A stretch of 64,000 bases of DNA, taken from the NCBI GenBank assembly GCA_001603005.1, contig LVAJ01000026.1, positions 1 through 64,000 on the forward strand. The letters are read 5' to 3'. The notes beneath the pieces were generated by a model. It saw only the letters and a program-made list of their open reading frames with translations, had not been told where the DNA came from and did not search any database. Shown here piece by piece: positions 9,133-16,561 of this stretch; position 1 is the first letter of the stretch; each line of letters opens with the position of its first letter. A program made the translations under genes and the position numbers. This DNA is from Clostridiales bacterium Firm_04. Lineage in GTDB: Bacteria > Bacillota > Clostridia > Oscillospirales > Ruminococcaceae.

Positions 9133-10169
9133 TGTGGAAATTTCTTGTAAAGAACCAGAGCATTGAGATTTTGGAGCGTGAGGTGCTGGCGGATCATCAG
9201 ATCCAGTATGTGCAGCTCAAATTCACCTTTGACGGCGATTGGCGGCGATTCCATAAGGTAGTGCAGTTCTCGCAGTGCGATGAAACATACTGCGTCGTTC
9301 TCGGTTTTGACGGGACGAGCTGCTATCTGCCTGCTGAGCTTCATGTCGGTGCGGTCAAGATGTCCGTGTTCGGCTACGATGCCGAGAGCGACACAACTGT
9401 CCGTGCAACGACCGTTCCGGTCACACTGAACATTCGTCCCTCCGGCTTTGTCGGTGACGACGATCCGCCCATTCCGCCCACGCCTGACCTCTACACGCAG
9501 CTCCTGAAGAAGATCGAGGAGGCAGGTCACGGTGCTGACGGAAAGTCTGCCTATGAGCTTGCCGTGCAGGAAGGTTATATCGGCACTCTCGATGAATGGC
9601 TGGCAAGCCTGCATGGAGCAGACGGCAGAGATGGTGCTGACGGCAGAGACGGTAAGGATGGAAAGGACGGAATCACGCCGGATATGTCCGAGTACTCGAA
9701 AACAACAGAGGTGACGGAAATTGTGGTGCGTGAAATCGAGGCAGCGACCGGGGACTTCCACACACACGCAAACAAGGCAACGCTTGACCGCCTGACTCCG
9801 GAGTTGATGCAGGAACTTTCCGGCTTGCAGCAGTTTGAGGACTCTACAATCTATGACATTCAGACGATCAATGAAGCACTGCTTACTTTGAATGCGCAGC
9901 GGCATACACATCATAATATGACAACGCTGAACGGCATCACGGATTCTCATGTTTCCCGCTGGAACGAGGCGTACACCGCAGCCATGAATCTGAACGAGCG
10001 TGTCGGTGTCAACGAGGGTGTCTTTGAGCGTTTCAAGACTGAAATCCTCTATGATATGCAGGGCGCAAAAACATCTATCACGGATATTCTCACCCGGCTG
10101 TCCGCTGTAGAGGAAACGCTCTCCGGTGTTGAGGAAGCACTGGCGGATATTGTGGAGGTGAGCGAATGA
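9132..10169 (+). CDS. Baseplate/tail fibre protein with collagen-like repeat
   Basis: A 345-residue protein starting at the ATG that overlaps the previous stop (TAATG). The N-terminal 105 residues form a BppU-like beta domain that would attach to the baseplate. Next is a Pro-rich linker (DDDPPIPPTPD), then a short triple-helix-type stretch of G-x-x triplets (GADGRDGADGRDGKDGKDG, about 9616-9672), then a helical C-terminus likely to trimerise. A tail fibre or adapter role is supported by gene order. The next gene overlaps by four bases. Confidence 0.75.
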   Translation: MWKFLVKNQSIEILEREVLADHQIQYVQLKFTFDGDWRRFHKVVQFSQCDETYCVVLGFDGTSCYLPAELHVGAVKMSVFGYDAESDTTVRATTVPVTLNIRPSGFVGDDDPPIPPTPDLYTQLLKKIEEAGHGADGKSAYELAVQEGYIGTLDEWLASLHGADGRDGADGRDGKDGKDGITPDMSEYSKTTEVTEIVVREIEAATGDFHTHANKATLDRLTPELMQELSGLQQFEDSTIYDIQTINEALLTLNAQRHTHHNMTTLNGITDSHVSRWNEAYTAAMNLNERVGVNEGVFERFKTEILYDMQGAKTSITDILTRLSAVEETLSGVEEALADIVEVSE

Positions 10170-10837
10170 GCATTGCAAATTACCTGACTGCGCTGGACGC
10201 ACAGCGTGACCAGCTTGCCCGCAATCTTGTAGCTATGGGCGTACAGGCATCGGAGTCCGAAAAGCTGAATACCCTTGTGCCGAAGGTGCTGCAAATCCCG
10301 ACATCCCGACCGGAAACGACACTGTTCCATTCCGGCAGTGATGCGCTTCAGACCTACGGCGAACTGGTCTACACCTACTATGTAGACGGCTACCGCAGTC
10401 TTTCCGGTTTTGCAGATATTTACCCGAATTTCTACTGTGCCGAAAACGACTATGCGATCTACTATAATCAGCCGGACTTCAACTGGGGCGCAACCATTTA
10501 CACCATGTGTATCACGCCTGTCCGCATCACGCCCGCAATGAAGATTCTGCTCTGCTACAATTCCGGCAGCACAGACATCGGAGAAATGTGGCTTGTTCGC
10601 AAGTCGGCACAGCAGCTTTCGCCTGCAGAGACCGCAAGATACATTCACGAAAAGGTCAGCGGCGGCGAGGCAATCTCCATTCCGTTCGGCTGGCTCGGTT
10701 CTGTGGGCAACTTCATCACCGTGCTGCACGACTGCGGCAGTGTATCTGCTGACGACTATTATCTCGCTTGGAAAGCGGTGACGGACAACACACACCCGAT
10801 GATCCGGACTGTTAAGGTACTGGAGGTGACAACATGA
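10166..10837 (+). CDS. Phage tail/receptor-binding protein of unknown family
   Basis: A 223-residue protein beginning MSIANYLTALDAQRDQLARNL, a short helical N-terminal segment common in small phage fibre proteins of gut Firmicutes, followed by a beta-rich globular part with many aromatic residues (YTYYVDGYRSLSGFADIYPNFY). It overlaps both neighbours by four bases (ATGA), so it is translationally coupled to the fibre gene upstream and the holin downstream. A tip or fibre component is the best guess; no enzymatic motif is seen. Confidence 0.6.
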   Translation: MSIANYLTALDAQRDQLARNLVAMGVQASESEKLNTLVPKVLQIPTSRPETTLFHSGSDALQTYGELVYTYYVDGYRSLSGFADIYPNFYCAENDYAIYYNQPDFNWGATIYTMCITPVRITPAMKILLCYNSGSTDIGEMWLVRKSAQQLSPAETARYIHEKVSGGEAISIPFGWLGSVGNFITVLHDCGSVSADDYYLAWKAVTDNTHPMIRTVKVLEVTT

Positions 10838-11262
10838 AAGGAAGTATCTGTACGGTGATCGGTGCAATCGGCGGCGGGATTGCAGCCCTGTTCGGGGGCT
10901 GGGATTCTGCGCTGGTGACGCTCATCATCTTCATGGGCATTGACTTCGCAACCGGAATGATTACCGGAGCAATGGGCAAATCCAAGCACAGCAAGACCGG
11001 AAAGCTGAACAGCAAGGCAGGCTGGTATGGGCTTGCGAAAAAGGGCAGCATCCTGATGCTCATTATCGTGGCGGTTCGTCTGGATATTCTTCTGAATACC
11101 AACTATGTGCGTGATGCGGTCTGCATCGCATTCTGCGTGAACGAGCTGCTTTCCATCGTGGAAAACACATCGCTTATGGGAATCCCGTATCCGCCCGCAC
11201 TGAAAAATGCCATTGAAGTCCTGCAAAAACAGGCAGGGAGAAAGGAGAAGGACGATGATTAA
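10834..11262 (+). CDS. Phage holin (toxin-secretion/lysis holin family)
   Basis: A 142-residue membrane protein with about three hydrophobic segments (near residues 5-20, 24-45 and 70-90). It carries the signature of the phage holin 4 / TcdE-UviB family: a GIDFATGMITG motif after the second segment, then a basic stretch KSKHSKTGKLNSKAGWYGLAKKGS. It makes the membrane hole that releases the endolysin encoded next, and its stop overlaps that gene's start. The lysine/aspartate-rich C-terminal tail (AGRKEKDDD) is usual for the family. Confidence 0.92.
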   Translation: MKGSICTVIGAIGGGIAALFGGWDSALVTLIIFMGIDFATGMITGAMGKSKHSKTGKLNSKAGWYGLAKKGSILMLIIVAVRLDILLNTNYVRDAVCIAFCVNELLSIVENTSLMGIPYPPALKNAIEVLQKQAGRKEKDDD

Positions 11263-12439
11263 GACCTATCCGTTTGACGATAAAACGCAGCTTTCGGCGC
11301 ATTTCAATGTGTCGGAGTTCCGCTGCAAATGCGGCAAGGCACACGACACGCTCCTTGCCGATGAGCTGGTGGACAAGCTGGAACAGCTCTATGCTGCCCT
11401 TAATTGCAGCAAGATCATCGTGACCAGCGGCTTCCGCTGCTCGATGCACGACCGCAGTGTCGGCGGTGACGGTACGGGGCAGCATACAAAGGGCAACGCT
11501 GCCGATGTATGCTGCTACGGTCAGGACGGGCAGCCGATCTCCAGCAAGACCGTCTGCTGCAAGGCACAGGACATCGGCTTCGGCGGCATTGCCAACATCA
11601 CGCCTGCCTACATCTATACACACGTTGACGTTCGCTCTGGTAAGAAGTGGTACGGAGATGAGGTGCAGGGAAACAGCAGCGTGACCGATAATTTCTATGA
11701 ATATTTCGGAGGCGAGGATATGAAGGGCATTGACGTGAGTGCGCATAACGGCGCAATCGACTGGCAGAAGGTCAGGGCTGACGGCATCAGCTTTGCCATT
11801 CTCCGTGCTGGTTTCGGCAAGCTGGCAAAGCAGAAGGACGAGCGTTTCGAGGACAACTACGCTGGTGCAAAGGCGGCTGGCATTCCGGTCGGTGCGTACT
11901 GGTACTCCTACGCTATGGACGAGGATGAGGCACGTCAGGAGGCGGATGTATTCCTGTCCGTCATCAAGGGAAAGCAGTTCGAGTTCCCGGTCTATTTCGA
12001 TCTGGAGGAGAAGAAGCAGTTTGACCTCGGTAAGGAAAAGGTGTCTGCCATTATGCGGGCGTTCCTTGAAAGAGTGGAGGCTGCGGGCTATTTTGTCGGT
12101 CTCTATGGTTCTGCATCCTCGCTCGTGACGCACACCGCCGATGACATCAAGAGCCGCTATACTATCTGGCTGGCACACTGGTGCGATCAGACCAATTACA
12201 GCGGTGCATACGGCATCTGGCAGCATTCTGAGAAGGGCAAGGTCGCAGGTATCAGCGGCAATGTTGATCTTGACATCGGCTACAAGGATTTTCCCACAAT
12301 CATCAAGGCAAAGGGGCTGAACGGCTACGGCAAGGAGGAAGTCCTGCCGAATCTGCCTGCACCTGCTGCCGATGACGGCATCACGGTTGAGGTCACAGTG
12401 GACGGGCAGAAATACAGCGGAAAACTGAATAAGGCATGA
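11255..12439 (+). CDS. Two-domain endolysin: M15 peptidase plus GH25 muramidase
   Basis: A 394-residue protein. Residues 1-150 are a peptidase M15_3-like D,D-carboxypeptidase domain, with zinc-ligand-type motifs SGFRCSMHDRSVGG, H-T-K-G-N-A-A-D and THVDVR. Residues 160-350 are a GH25 lysozyme domain (KGIDVSAHNGAIDW, FDLEEKK with the catalytic acids, WLAHW, WQHSE, VDLDIGY). The final 40 residues are an extra short segment (ITVEVTVDGQKYSGKL). The ATG at 11255 has AAGGAGAAGG upstream. It follows the holin, so this is the lysis cassette, cutting both stem peptide and glycan. It has no signal peptide and depends on the holin for export. Confidence 0.93.
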   Translation: MIKTYPFDDKTQLSAHFNVSEFRCKCGKAHDTLLADELVDKLEQLYAALNCSKIIVTSGFRCSMHDRSVGGDGTGQHTKGNAADVCCYGQDGQPISSKTVCCKAQDIGFGGIANITPAYIYTHVDVRSGKKWYGDEVQGNSSVTDNFYEYFGGEDMKGIDVSAHNGAIDWQKVRADGISFAILRAGFGKLAKQKDERFEDNYAGAKAAGIPVGAYWYSYAMDEDEARQEADVFLSVIKGKQFEFPVYFDLEEKKQFDLGKEKVSAIMRAFLERVEAAGYFVGLYGSASSLVTHTADDIKSRYTIWLAHWCDQTNYSGAYGIWQHSEKGKVAGISGNVDLDIGYKDFPTIIKAKGLNGYGKEEVLPNLPAPAADDGITVEVTVDGQKYSGKLNKA

Positions 12440-12444
12440 GATAT

Positions 12445-12482
12445 GGGCTGTCGGGGATGATTTTCTTCGGCAGCCCTTTTTT
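12445..12482 (+). terminator. Rho-independent terminator after the lysis cassette
   Basis: GGGCTGTCGG (12445-12454) pairs with TCGGCAGCCC (12467-12476) with wobble pairs and is followed by six T. The same stem type recurs at 15664-15696, suggesting these two stops share an origin. Confidence 0.85.
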
Positions 12483-12507
12483 GCGTATAGTTATTTCTCA
12501 TAGATAA

Positions 12508-12614
12508 GTAACCTTTTCACAGAAAGTGTTACATAAGTAACCGTTTCAAGCAAAATGACCATTGATAAACTCCGAAATATATGCTACAATAAGCACATAA
12601 GGAACATGAGTTAC
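12508..12614 (+). promoter_or_regulatory. Promoter and GTAAC/GTTAC operators of the redox operon
   Basis: The promoter has -35 TTGATA (12562-12567), a 17-base spacer and -10 TACAAT (12585-12590). Half-sites GTAAC or GTTAC occur at 12508, 12528, 12537 and 12610, bracketing the promoter. They are the same half-sites that form the palindrome at the TetR gene promoter (14041-14054), so TetR control of this promoter is the simplest reading. Confidence 0.65.
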
Positions 12615-12637
12615 TTAATCACAAAGGAGGAACTACT

Positions 12638-13144
12638 ATGAACGCTATCGTTATTTTCTTTTCAAGAGCCGATGAAAACTACTTCGGAGGTTCGATGAAG
12701 TATGTGGAGGTCGGCAACACTGAGATCACAGTACAGCACATAACCGAACTGACAGGCTTTGAGAGCTTCAAGCTCGAAATGGTGCAGCCCTATTCCGCAG
12801 ACTACATGACCTGTATCGAAGAAGCAAAGGCACACCTGAGAGAAAAGGCTCGCCCCGAGCTGAAAGAGATGCCCGATGTTTCCGATTATGATACGATAAT
12901 TCTCGCATATCCGAACTACTGGGGAACGATGCCGATGGCAGTGTTCACGTTCCTCGATCATGCAGACTTGACCGGAAAGACAATATATCCGCTCTGCACC
13001 AATGAGGGCAGCGGACTTGGCAAGAGCGTTTCGGATATAAAGAAGTACGCAAATGTCGGTGAGGGATTATCTCTCACAGGCAGCAGTGTAAAGGGTGCAA
13101 AGCCAGCAATCGAAAAGTGGCTGAAAAACAACAATCTTATCTGA
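12638..13144 (+). CDS. Flavodoxin family protein
   Basis: A 168-residue flavodoxin-like fold: N-terminal strand AIVIFFSRADENYFGG (phosphate-loop region), middle IILAYPNYWGTMPM where an aromatic would stack on FMN, and YPLCTNEGSGLGKS near the flavin ring. An AAAGGAGG site precedes the ATG. It is the first gene of an operon with an aldo/keto reductase, a TetR regulator and small proteins, so it probably takes part in a redox or detoxification response. It sits on phage-linked DNA between the lysis genes and the integrase. Confidence 0.88.
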   Translation: MNAIVIFFSRADENYFGGSMKYVEVGNTEITVQHITELTGFESFKLEMVQPYSADYMTCIEEAKAHLREKARPELKEMPDVSDYDTIILAYPNYWGTMPMAVFTFLDHADLTGKTIYPLCTNEGSGLGKSVSDIKKYANVGEGLSLTGSSVKGAKPAIEKWLKNNNLI

Positions 13145-13156
13145 GGAGGTAATCTT

Positions 13157-14008
13157 ATGCAGACTTACATCACATTGAATGACGGTACAAAGATCCCGCA
13201 GTTCGGACTTGGCGTATATCAGGTGCCGGAGGGAGAAGCAACCTACAACGCAGTGCTTGACGCACTGAAAATGGGCGTTCGCCACATCGACACGGCTCAC
13301 GCTTATCAGAACGAGCGAAGCGTCGGCAAGGCAGTCAAGGACAGCGGCATTCCTCGTGAAGAAGTGTGGATCACTACAAAGCTCTGGCCGCACGAATACG
13401 GCGAGGGCAAGACCGCAGCAGCAATCGACAAGATGCTCGAAAGGCTTGGCACTGATTATATCGATCTTCTTCTGTTGCATCAGCAGTTCGGTGATTACCT
13501 CGGTGCGTGGAAAGATATGCAGAAAGCTGTAAAGGCTGGCAAGGTAAAGTCTATCGGAATCAGCAACTTTGAGAGCGAGAGATTGGAAGAACTTTGCGAA
13601 GCAGCAGAGATCAAGCCTTCAGTTCTGCAAGTAGAGTGCCATCCTTACTATCAGCAGAATGCGCTGAAAAAGCGTATCGAAAAGTACGGCACTGTTATTG
13701 AAAGCTGGTACCCGATCGGTCACGGTGATAAGGGGCTTATCAATGAGGTTGTCTTCACGAGACTTGCCGAAAAATACGGAAAGAGCAATGTGCAGATAAT
13801 CCTTCGCTGGCATATCCAGGAGGGTACGATAGTATTTCCGAAAACAACGAATCCTCAGCACATGAAGGACAATTTCGATATATTCGACTTTGAGCTGACA
13901 GCTGACGAAATGGCAGAAATCAGAAAGCTCGACTGCGGAAAGCGTTTCTTCAATATGACGCTTGCGCAGCAGGAGGCAAATCTCGGATCGTGGCATCCTG
14001 CTGACTAA
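13157..14008 (+). CDS. Aldo/keto reductase
   Basis: A 283-residue NADPH-dependent aldo/keto reductase with a full TIM-barrel length. The AKR tetrad is visible: D in RHIDTAHAY, Y in the same motif, K in ITTKLW and H in LLLLHQQ. The cofactor part shows ISNF, VLQVECHPY and the late VFPKTTNP. It starts 12 bases after the flavodoxin stop with GGAGGT. It would reduce carbonyl substrates in the cytosol, and co-expression with a flavodoxin and TetR suggests an inducible response. The natural substrate cannot be deduced. Confidence 0.93.
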   Translation: MQTYITLNDGTKIPQFGLGVYQVPEGEATYNAVLDALKMGVRHIDTAHAYQNERSVGKAVKDSGIPREEVWITTKLWPHEYGEGKTAAAIDKMLERLGTDYIDLLLLHQQFGDYLGAWKDMQKAVKAGKVKSIGISNFESERLEELCEAAEIKPSVLQVECHPYYQQNALKKRIEKYGTVIESWYPIGHGDKGLINEVVFTRLAEKYGKSNVQIILRWHIQEGTIVFPKTTNPQHMKDNFDIFDFELTADEMAEIRKLDCGKRFFNMTLAQQEANLGSWHPAD

Positions 14009-14011
14009 GGC

Positions 14012-14054
14012 TTGAATAATAATGCACTCTGTGGTATAATGTAACCAAAGTTAC
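14012..14054 (+). promoter_or_regulatory. TetR gene promoter with overlapping operator
   Basis: -35 TTGAAT (14012-14017), 17-base spacer, -10 TATAAT (14035-14040). Directly abutting is the inverted repeat GTAAC-CAAA-GTTAC (14041-14054) at the expected transcription start, a position that would block initiation. Autoregulation by the downstream TetR protein is inferred. Confidence 0.75.
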
Positions 14055-14083
14055 TTTACCGCAGAATGCACAGGAGGACTATT

Positions 14084-14659
14084 ATGATACTGACAGGCAG
14101 TGAAGATCTGAGAGTACGCAGAACGATAGATTCGATTAAGAGCGTATTTGAGCAGATGATATGCGAAATGGATTACGACAAGATCAAGGTAACGGAGCTT
14201 TGCAGCCGTGCCATGATCAACAAAAAGACATTCTATGTCTACTATCCCACCCTTGACGATTTGCTTGCCGAGCTGCAGGCGGAGTTGTCGGCGGAATATA
14301 TCGAGCGTATCAAGGACTTCAAGCTGCCCGATGAGCTTGACAAGGTGAACCGTGAGTTCTTCCTTTACTCCGAAGAAAAAGGACTTGCCTACGAAAAGAT
14401 CACCTGTGCAGGCAGTGACTCCTATCAGTATATCCGCAGTGGTATGATAAAAGAGGTCAATAACGCTGGCTGGGGCGGTTCAAAGAAGTTCAAAGCTCTG
14501 CCTGAATATGAGCAGGTTATGCTTATGAATTTTGTCAACAATTCGGTTCTCAGCATTTACAGACAGTGGATAGACGACGGAAAACAGCAATCTGTCGAAG
14601 AGATCGTCGAGCTTACAAACAGGCTCGTGCTTGGCGGCGTGAAAGGATTTTTCAAATGA
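14084..14659 (+). CDS. TetR/AcrR family transcriptional regulator
   Basis: A 191-residue regulator. The N-terminal helix-turn-helix covers about residues 8-55 (RRTIDSIKSVFEQMICEM ... LCSRAMINKKTFYVYYPTLDDLL), with the TetR-typical K-x-T-F-Y-x-Y-Y. The C-terminal helical part is the ligand and dimer domain. ATG 14084 has AGGAGG six bases away; an upstream ATG at 14066 lacks one. Its own promoter has an operator palindrome, and matching half-sites lie ahead of the flavodoxin gene. The stop overlaps the next start (ATGA). Confidence 0.9.
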   Translation: MILTGSEDLRVRRTIDSIKSVFEQMICEMDYDKIKVTELCSRAMINKKTFYVYYPTLDDLLAELQAELSAEYIERIKDFKLPDELDKVNREFFLYSEEKGLAYEKITCAGSDSYQYIRSGMIKEVNNAGWGGSKKFKALPEYEQVMLMNFVNNSVLSIYRQWIDDGKQQSVEEIVELTNRLVLGGVKGFFK

Positions 14660-15024
14660 ACGATAAGGAAATGCTGAAACAGCTCTATGAAGATATGTAC
14701 GCCGCTATGGTGACAAAGAACGAGTCTGAACTTCTGCGTGTCCACGATGATTCCTTTGTCCTTGTTCACATGACAGGCATGAGGCAAGATAAGAAAGCCT
14801 ATATCCGTGCTATCATGGACGGTACGCTGAACTACTATTCCGCTCAGACTGAGGATTTGCAGATAGATGTTCACGGCGATAAAGCGGAAATAACCGGTAA
14901 ATCGAGAGTTACTGCTGCCGTGTTCGGCGGTGGTAAGCATACATGGAGATTGAAACTATCCTTCAATGCGAGAAAGATAGATAATGAATGGAAACTAACA
15001 AGGTCGGAAGCGGCAACTTACTAA
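14656..15024 (+). CDS. NTF2-like (SnoaL-type) small protein
   Basis: A 122-residue protein with the cone-shaped NTF2-like pattern: N-terminal helix KEMLKQLYEDMYAAMVTKN, central LVHMTGMRQDKKAYIRAI, then three to four strands (EDLQIDVHGDKAEITGKSRVT). Such proteins often bind or convert small molecules, and no catalytic pair is certain. It is translationally coupled to TetR (four-base overlap) and precedes an acetyltransferase gene. Confidence 0.75.
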   Translation: MNDKEMLKQLYEDMYAAMVTKNESELLRVHDDSFVLVHMTGMRQDKKAYIRAIMDGTLNYYSAQTEDLQIDVHGDKAEITGKSRVTAAVFGGGKHTWRLKLSFNARKIDNEWKLTRSEAATY

Positions 15025-15043
15025 CTGCACAGGAGGAATCGTT

Positions 15044-15628
15044 ATGGAATATGAAAAAGGCTATGTATATGAACTTATGGACAAAGGCGGTCCGACAAAG
15101 GTGACCGAACCGTACTTCAAAGAAGCCGTAGACGAGATGATGAGAGCAAGAACGCTGTGTGCCAAGGCAAATGCTGCTCTCCCGGATGATCCGTCCTATG
15201 TACAGTATCTTGAGGAGCTTTTCGGACGCAAGCTCGATGATGTGAGGATACTCACACCGTTCACCTGCGATTTCGGAAACCGTGTAACATTCGGCAAGGG
15301 CGTGTTTATCAACCATTCCGCTATCCTCTCGGCTTCGGGCGGCATCGAATTTGAGGACGGCGTTATGGCAGCACCGGGGCTGAAAATCGCAACGATCAAT
15401 CATGATATGTATGACCGTCACACCACATATACCTACGGAAAGGTCACGGTCAAAAAGAACGCATGGCTCGGCTTGGGTTGTACTATCTGTCCGGGCGTGA
15501 CAATCGGCAAATACGCAGTTGTCGCTGCAGGAGCAGTCGTAACGAAGGACGTTCCCGACTATGCGGTAGTCGGCGGCGTTCCCGCAAAGGTCATCAAAAT
15601 GCTTGATCCCGAACAGATGAAGGATTAA
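15044..15628 (+). CDS. Sugar O-acetyltransferase, left-handed beta-helix family
   Basis: A 194-residue maltose/galactoside-type acetyltransferase. The N-terminal helical MAC domain is followed by hexapeptide repeats from about residue 65 (GNRVTFGKGVFINHSAILS). The extended loop has INHDMYDRHTTY, where His is the usual catalytic base, and late AWLGLGCTICPGVTIGKYAVVAAGAVV. AGGAGG precedes the ATG. It would use acetyl-CoA and form trimers. It ends the TetR operon and is followed by a terminator. Confidence 0.9.
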   Translation: MEYEKGYVYELMDKGGPTKVTEPYFKEAVDEMMRARTLCAKANAALPDDPSYVQYLEELFGRKLDDVRILTPFTCDFGNRVTFGKGVFINHSAILSASGGIEFEDGVMAAPGLKIATINHDMYDRHTTYTYGKVTVKKNAWLGLGCTICPGVTIGKYAVVAAGAVVTKDVPDYAVVGGVPAKVIKMLDPEQMKD

Positions 15629-15663
15629 AGACGCTAAATTAAACGAACAGACGCGATAACAAA

Positions 15664-15696
15664 GGGCTGTCGGAGTTTCTCCGGCAGCTCTTTTTT
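15664..15696 (+). terminator. Terminator after the acetyltransferase gene
   Basis: GGGCTGTCGGAG pairs with CTCCGGCAGCTC across a TTT loop, then a run of six T. The stem closely resembles that at 12445-12482. Confidence 0.88.
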
Positions 15697-15785
15697 ATTG
15701 TGGGGGTTAATTTTCAGGCACTTCCTTTTGACTGTACCGTGAAGGGGTTGACTTTTTCGGCTATCAGTAGAAGGAGGTGTTTATC

Positions 15786-16037
15786 ATGACGAAAAAGCAA
15801 AAGAAAATCCTTGTCGCTACGGGCGAGATCGTGGCAGAAAAGGCTCCGATTGTTGCGGTCAACGAGAAGTATCTGCTGACGATCAAGGAGGCAGCCGCCT
15901 ACTTCAATATCGGCGAGAAGAAGCTCCGTCGTCTGGCGGAGGATCGCCTCGGCGAGCTGGCAGTTTACAGCGGAAACCGCTATCTGGTAATTAGACCAAA
16001 GTTTGAGCAGTTTCTCCTCGAAACTTCTACCATCTGA
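15786..16037 (+). CDS. Excisionase-like winged-helix protein, copy 1
   Basis: An 83-residue Tn916 Xis-like DNA-binding protein: LTIKEAAAYFNIGEKKLRRLAED forms the helix-turn-helix, then a beta wing SGNRYLVIRP and a terminal helix. The start at 15786 has AAGGAGG at 15771-15777. It is the first of three such genes lined up before the integrase. Excisionases bend DNA at attachment ends to drive excision. Why three are present is unknown. Confidence 0.8.
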   Translation: MTKKQKKILVATGEIVAEKAPIVAVNEKYLLTIKEAAAYFNIGEKKLRRLAEDRLGELAVYSGNRYLVIRPKFEQFLLETSTI

Positions 16038-16137
16038 TTTGACGTTAATCTGCCGTAAGTAGTTGCTTTTCTGCGAAAAAAGAGTAATATATGATACTAA
16101 GCCCGGAGGGGCAAATAAACTACCGGAGGCAAACAGC

Positions 16138-16368
16138 ATGGAAAAAGTGAAACTGTCAGAGAAATTTATGCTCACAATCAGGGAGGCAAATATCTACTTC
16201 GGTATCGGTGAGAAGAAAATGCGCAGAATTGCAGAGGATAATGAAGGCAGCTTTGCACTGTTCACAGGTAACCGTTATCTTATCATCCGCCCGCTGATGG
16301 AGCAGTATTTCATGGAGCTTGCCAAGAAAGGAGGACAGGCTGATGCAGAGAGCGACACCAGAAGATAA
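16138..16368 (+). CDS. Excisionase-like winged-helix protein, copy 2
   Basis: A 76-residue protein closely related to copy 1: LTIREANIYFGIGEKKMRRIAED and TGNRYLIIRPLMEQYFMEL. CGGAGG lies before the ATG at 16138, while longer in-frame starts lack a site. The two paralogues are separated by 100 non-coding bases. The tail (KKGGQADAESDTRR) overlaps the start of the third gene. It probably acts with the integrase as a recombination directionality factor. Confidence 0.85.
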   Translation: MEKVKLSEKFMLTIREANIYFGIGEKKMRRIAEDNEGSFALFTGNRYLIIRPLMEQYFMELAKKGGQADAESDTRR

Positions 16369-16561
16369 GGAGTACCTGACGCCTGCTGAGGCAATTGACT
16401 TCTTTGTACTGAGCAGACGCAAATTCGGTGTATGGATTCGGAAAGAGAATTCCCCTTCACTGGTTGCTCAGTACGGGAAGCGAAAACTCATCAACCGTCA
16501 GGCGTTTGCAGAATACCTGAATGAACACCCGGAGTTAAGGAGGAGAGATTCATGGGAATAA
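16343..16561 (+). CDS. Excisionase-like/HTH protein, copy 3
   Basis: A 72-residue protein with the same general layout but diverged: YLTPAEAIDFFVLSRRKFGVWI as the DNA-binding helix pair, then a wing around YGKRKLINRQAF and a terminal helix. It starts inside the end of copy 2 (AAAGGAGG ahead of 16343) and overlaps the integrase start by ten bases, so the three are probably co-translated. It may bind different sites from copies 1 and 2. Confidence 0.7.
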   Translation: MQRATPEDKEYLTPAEAIDFFVLSRRKFGVWIRKENSPSLVAQYGKRKLINRQAFAEYLNEHPELRRRDSWE

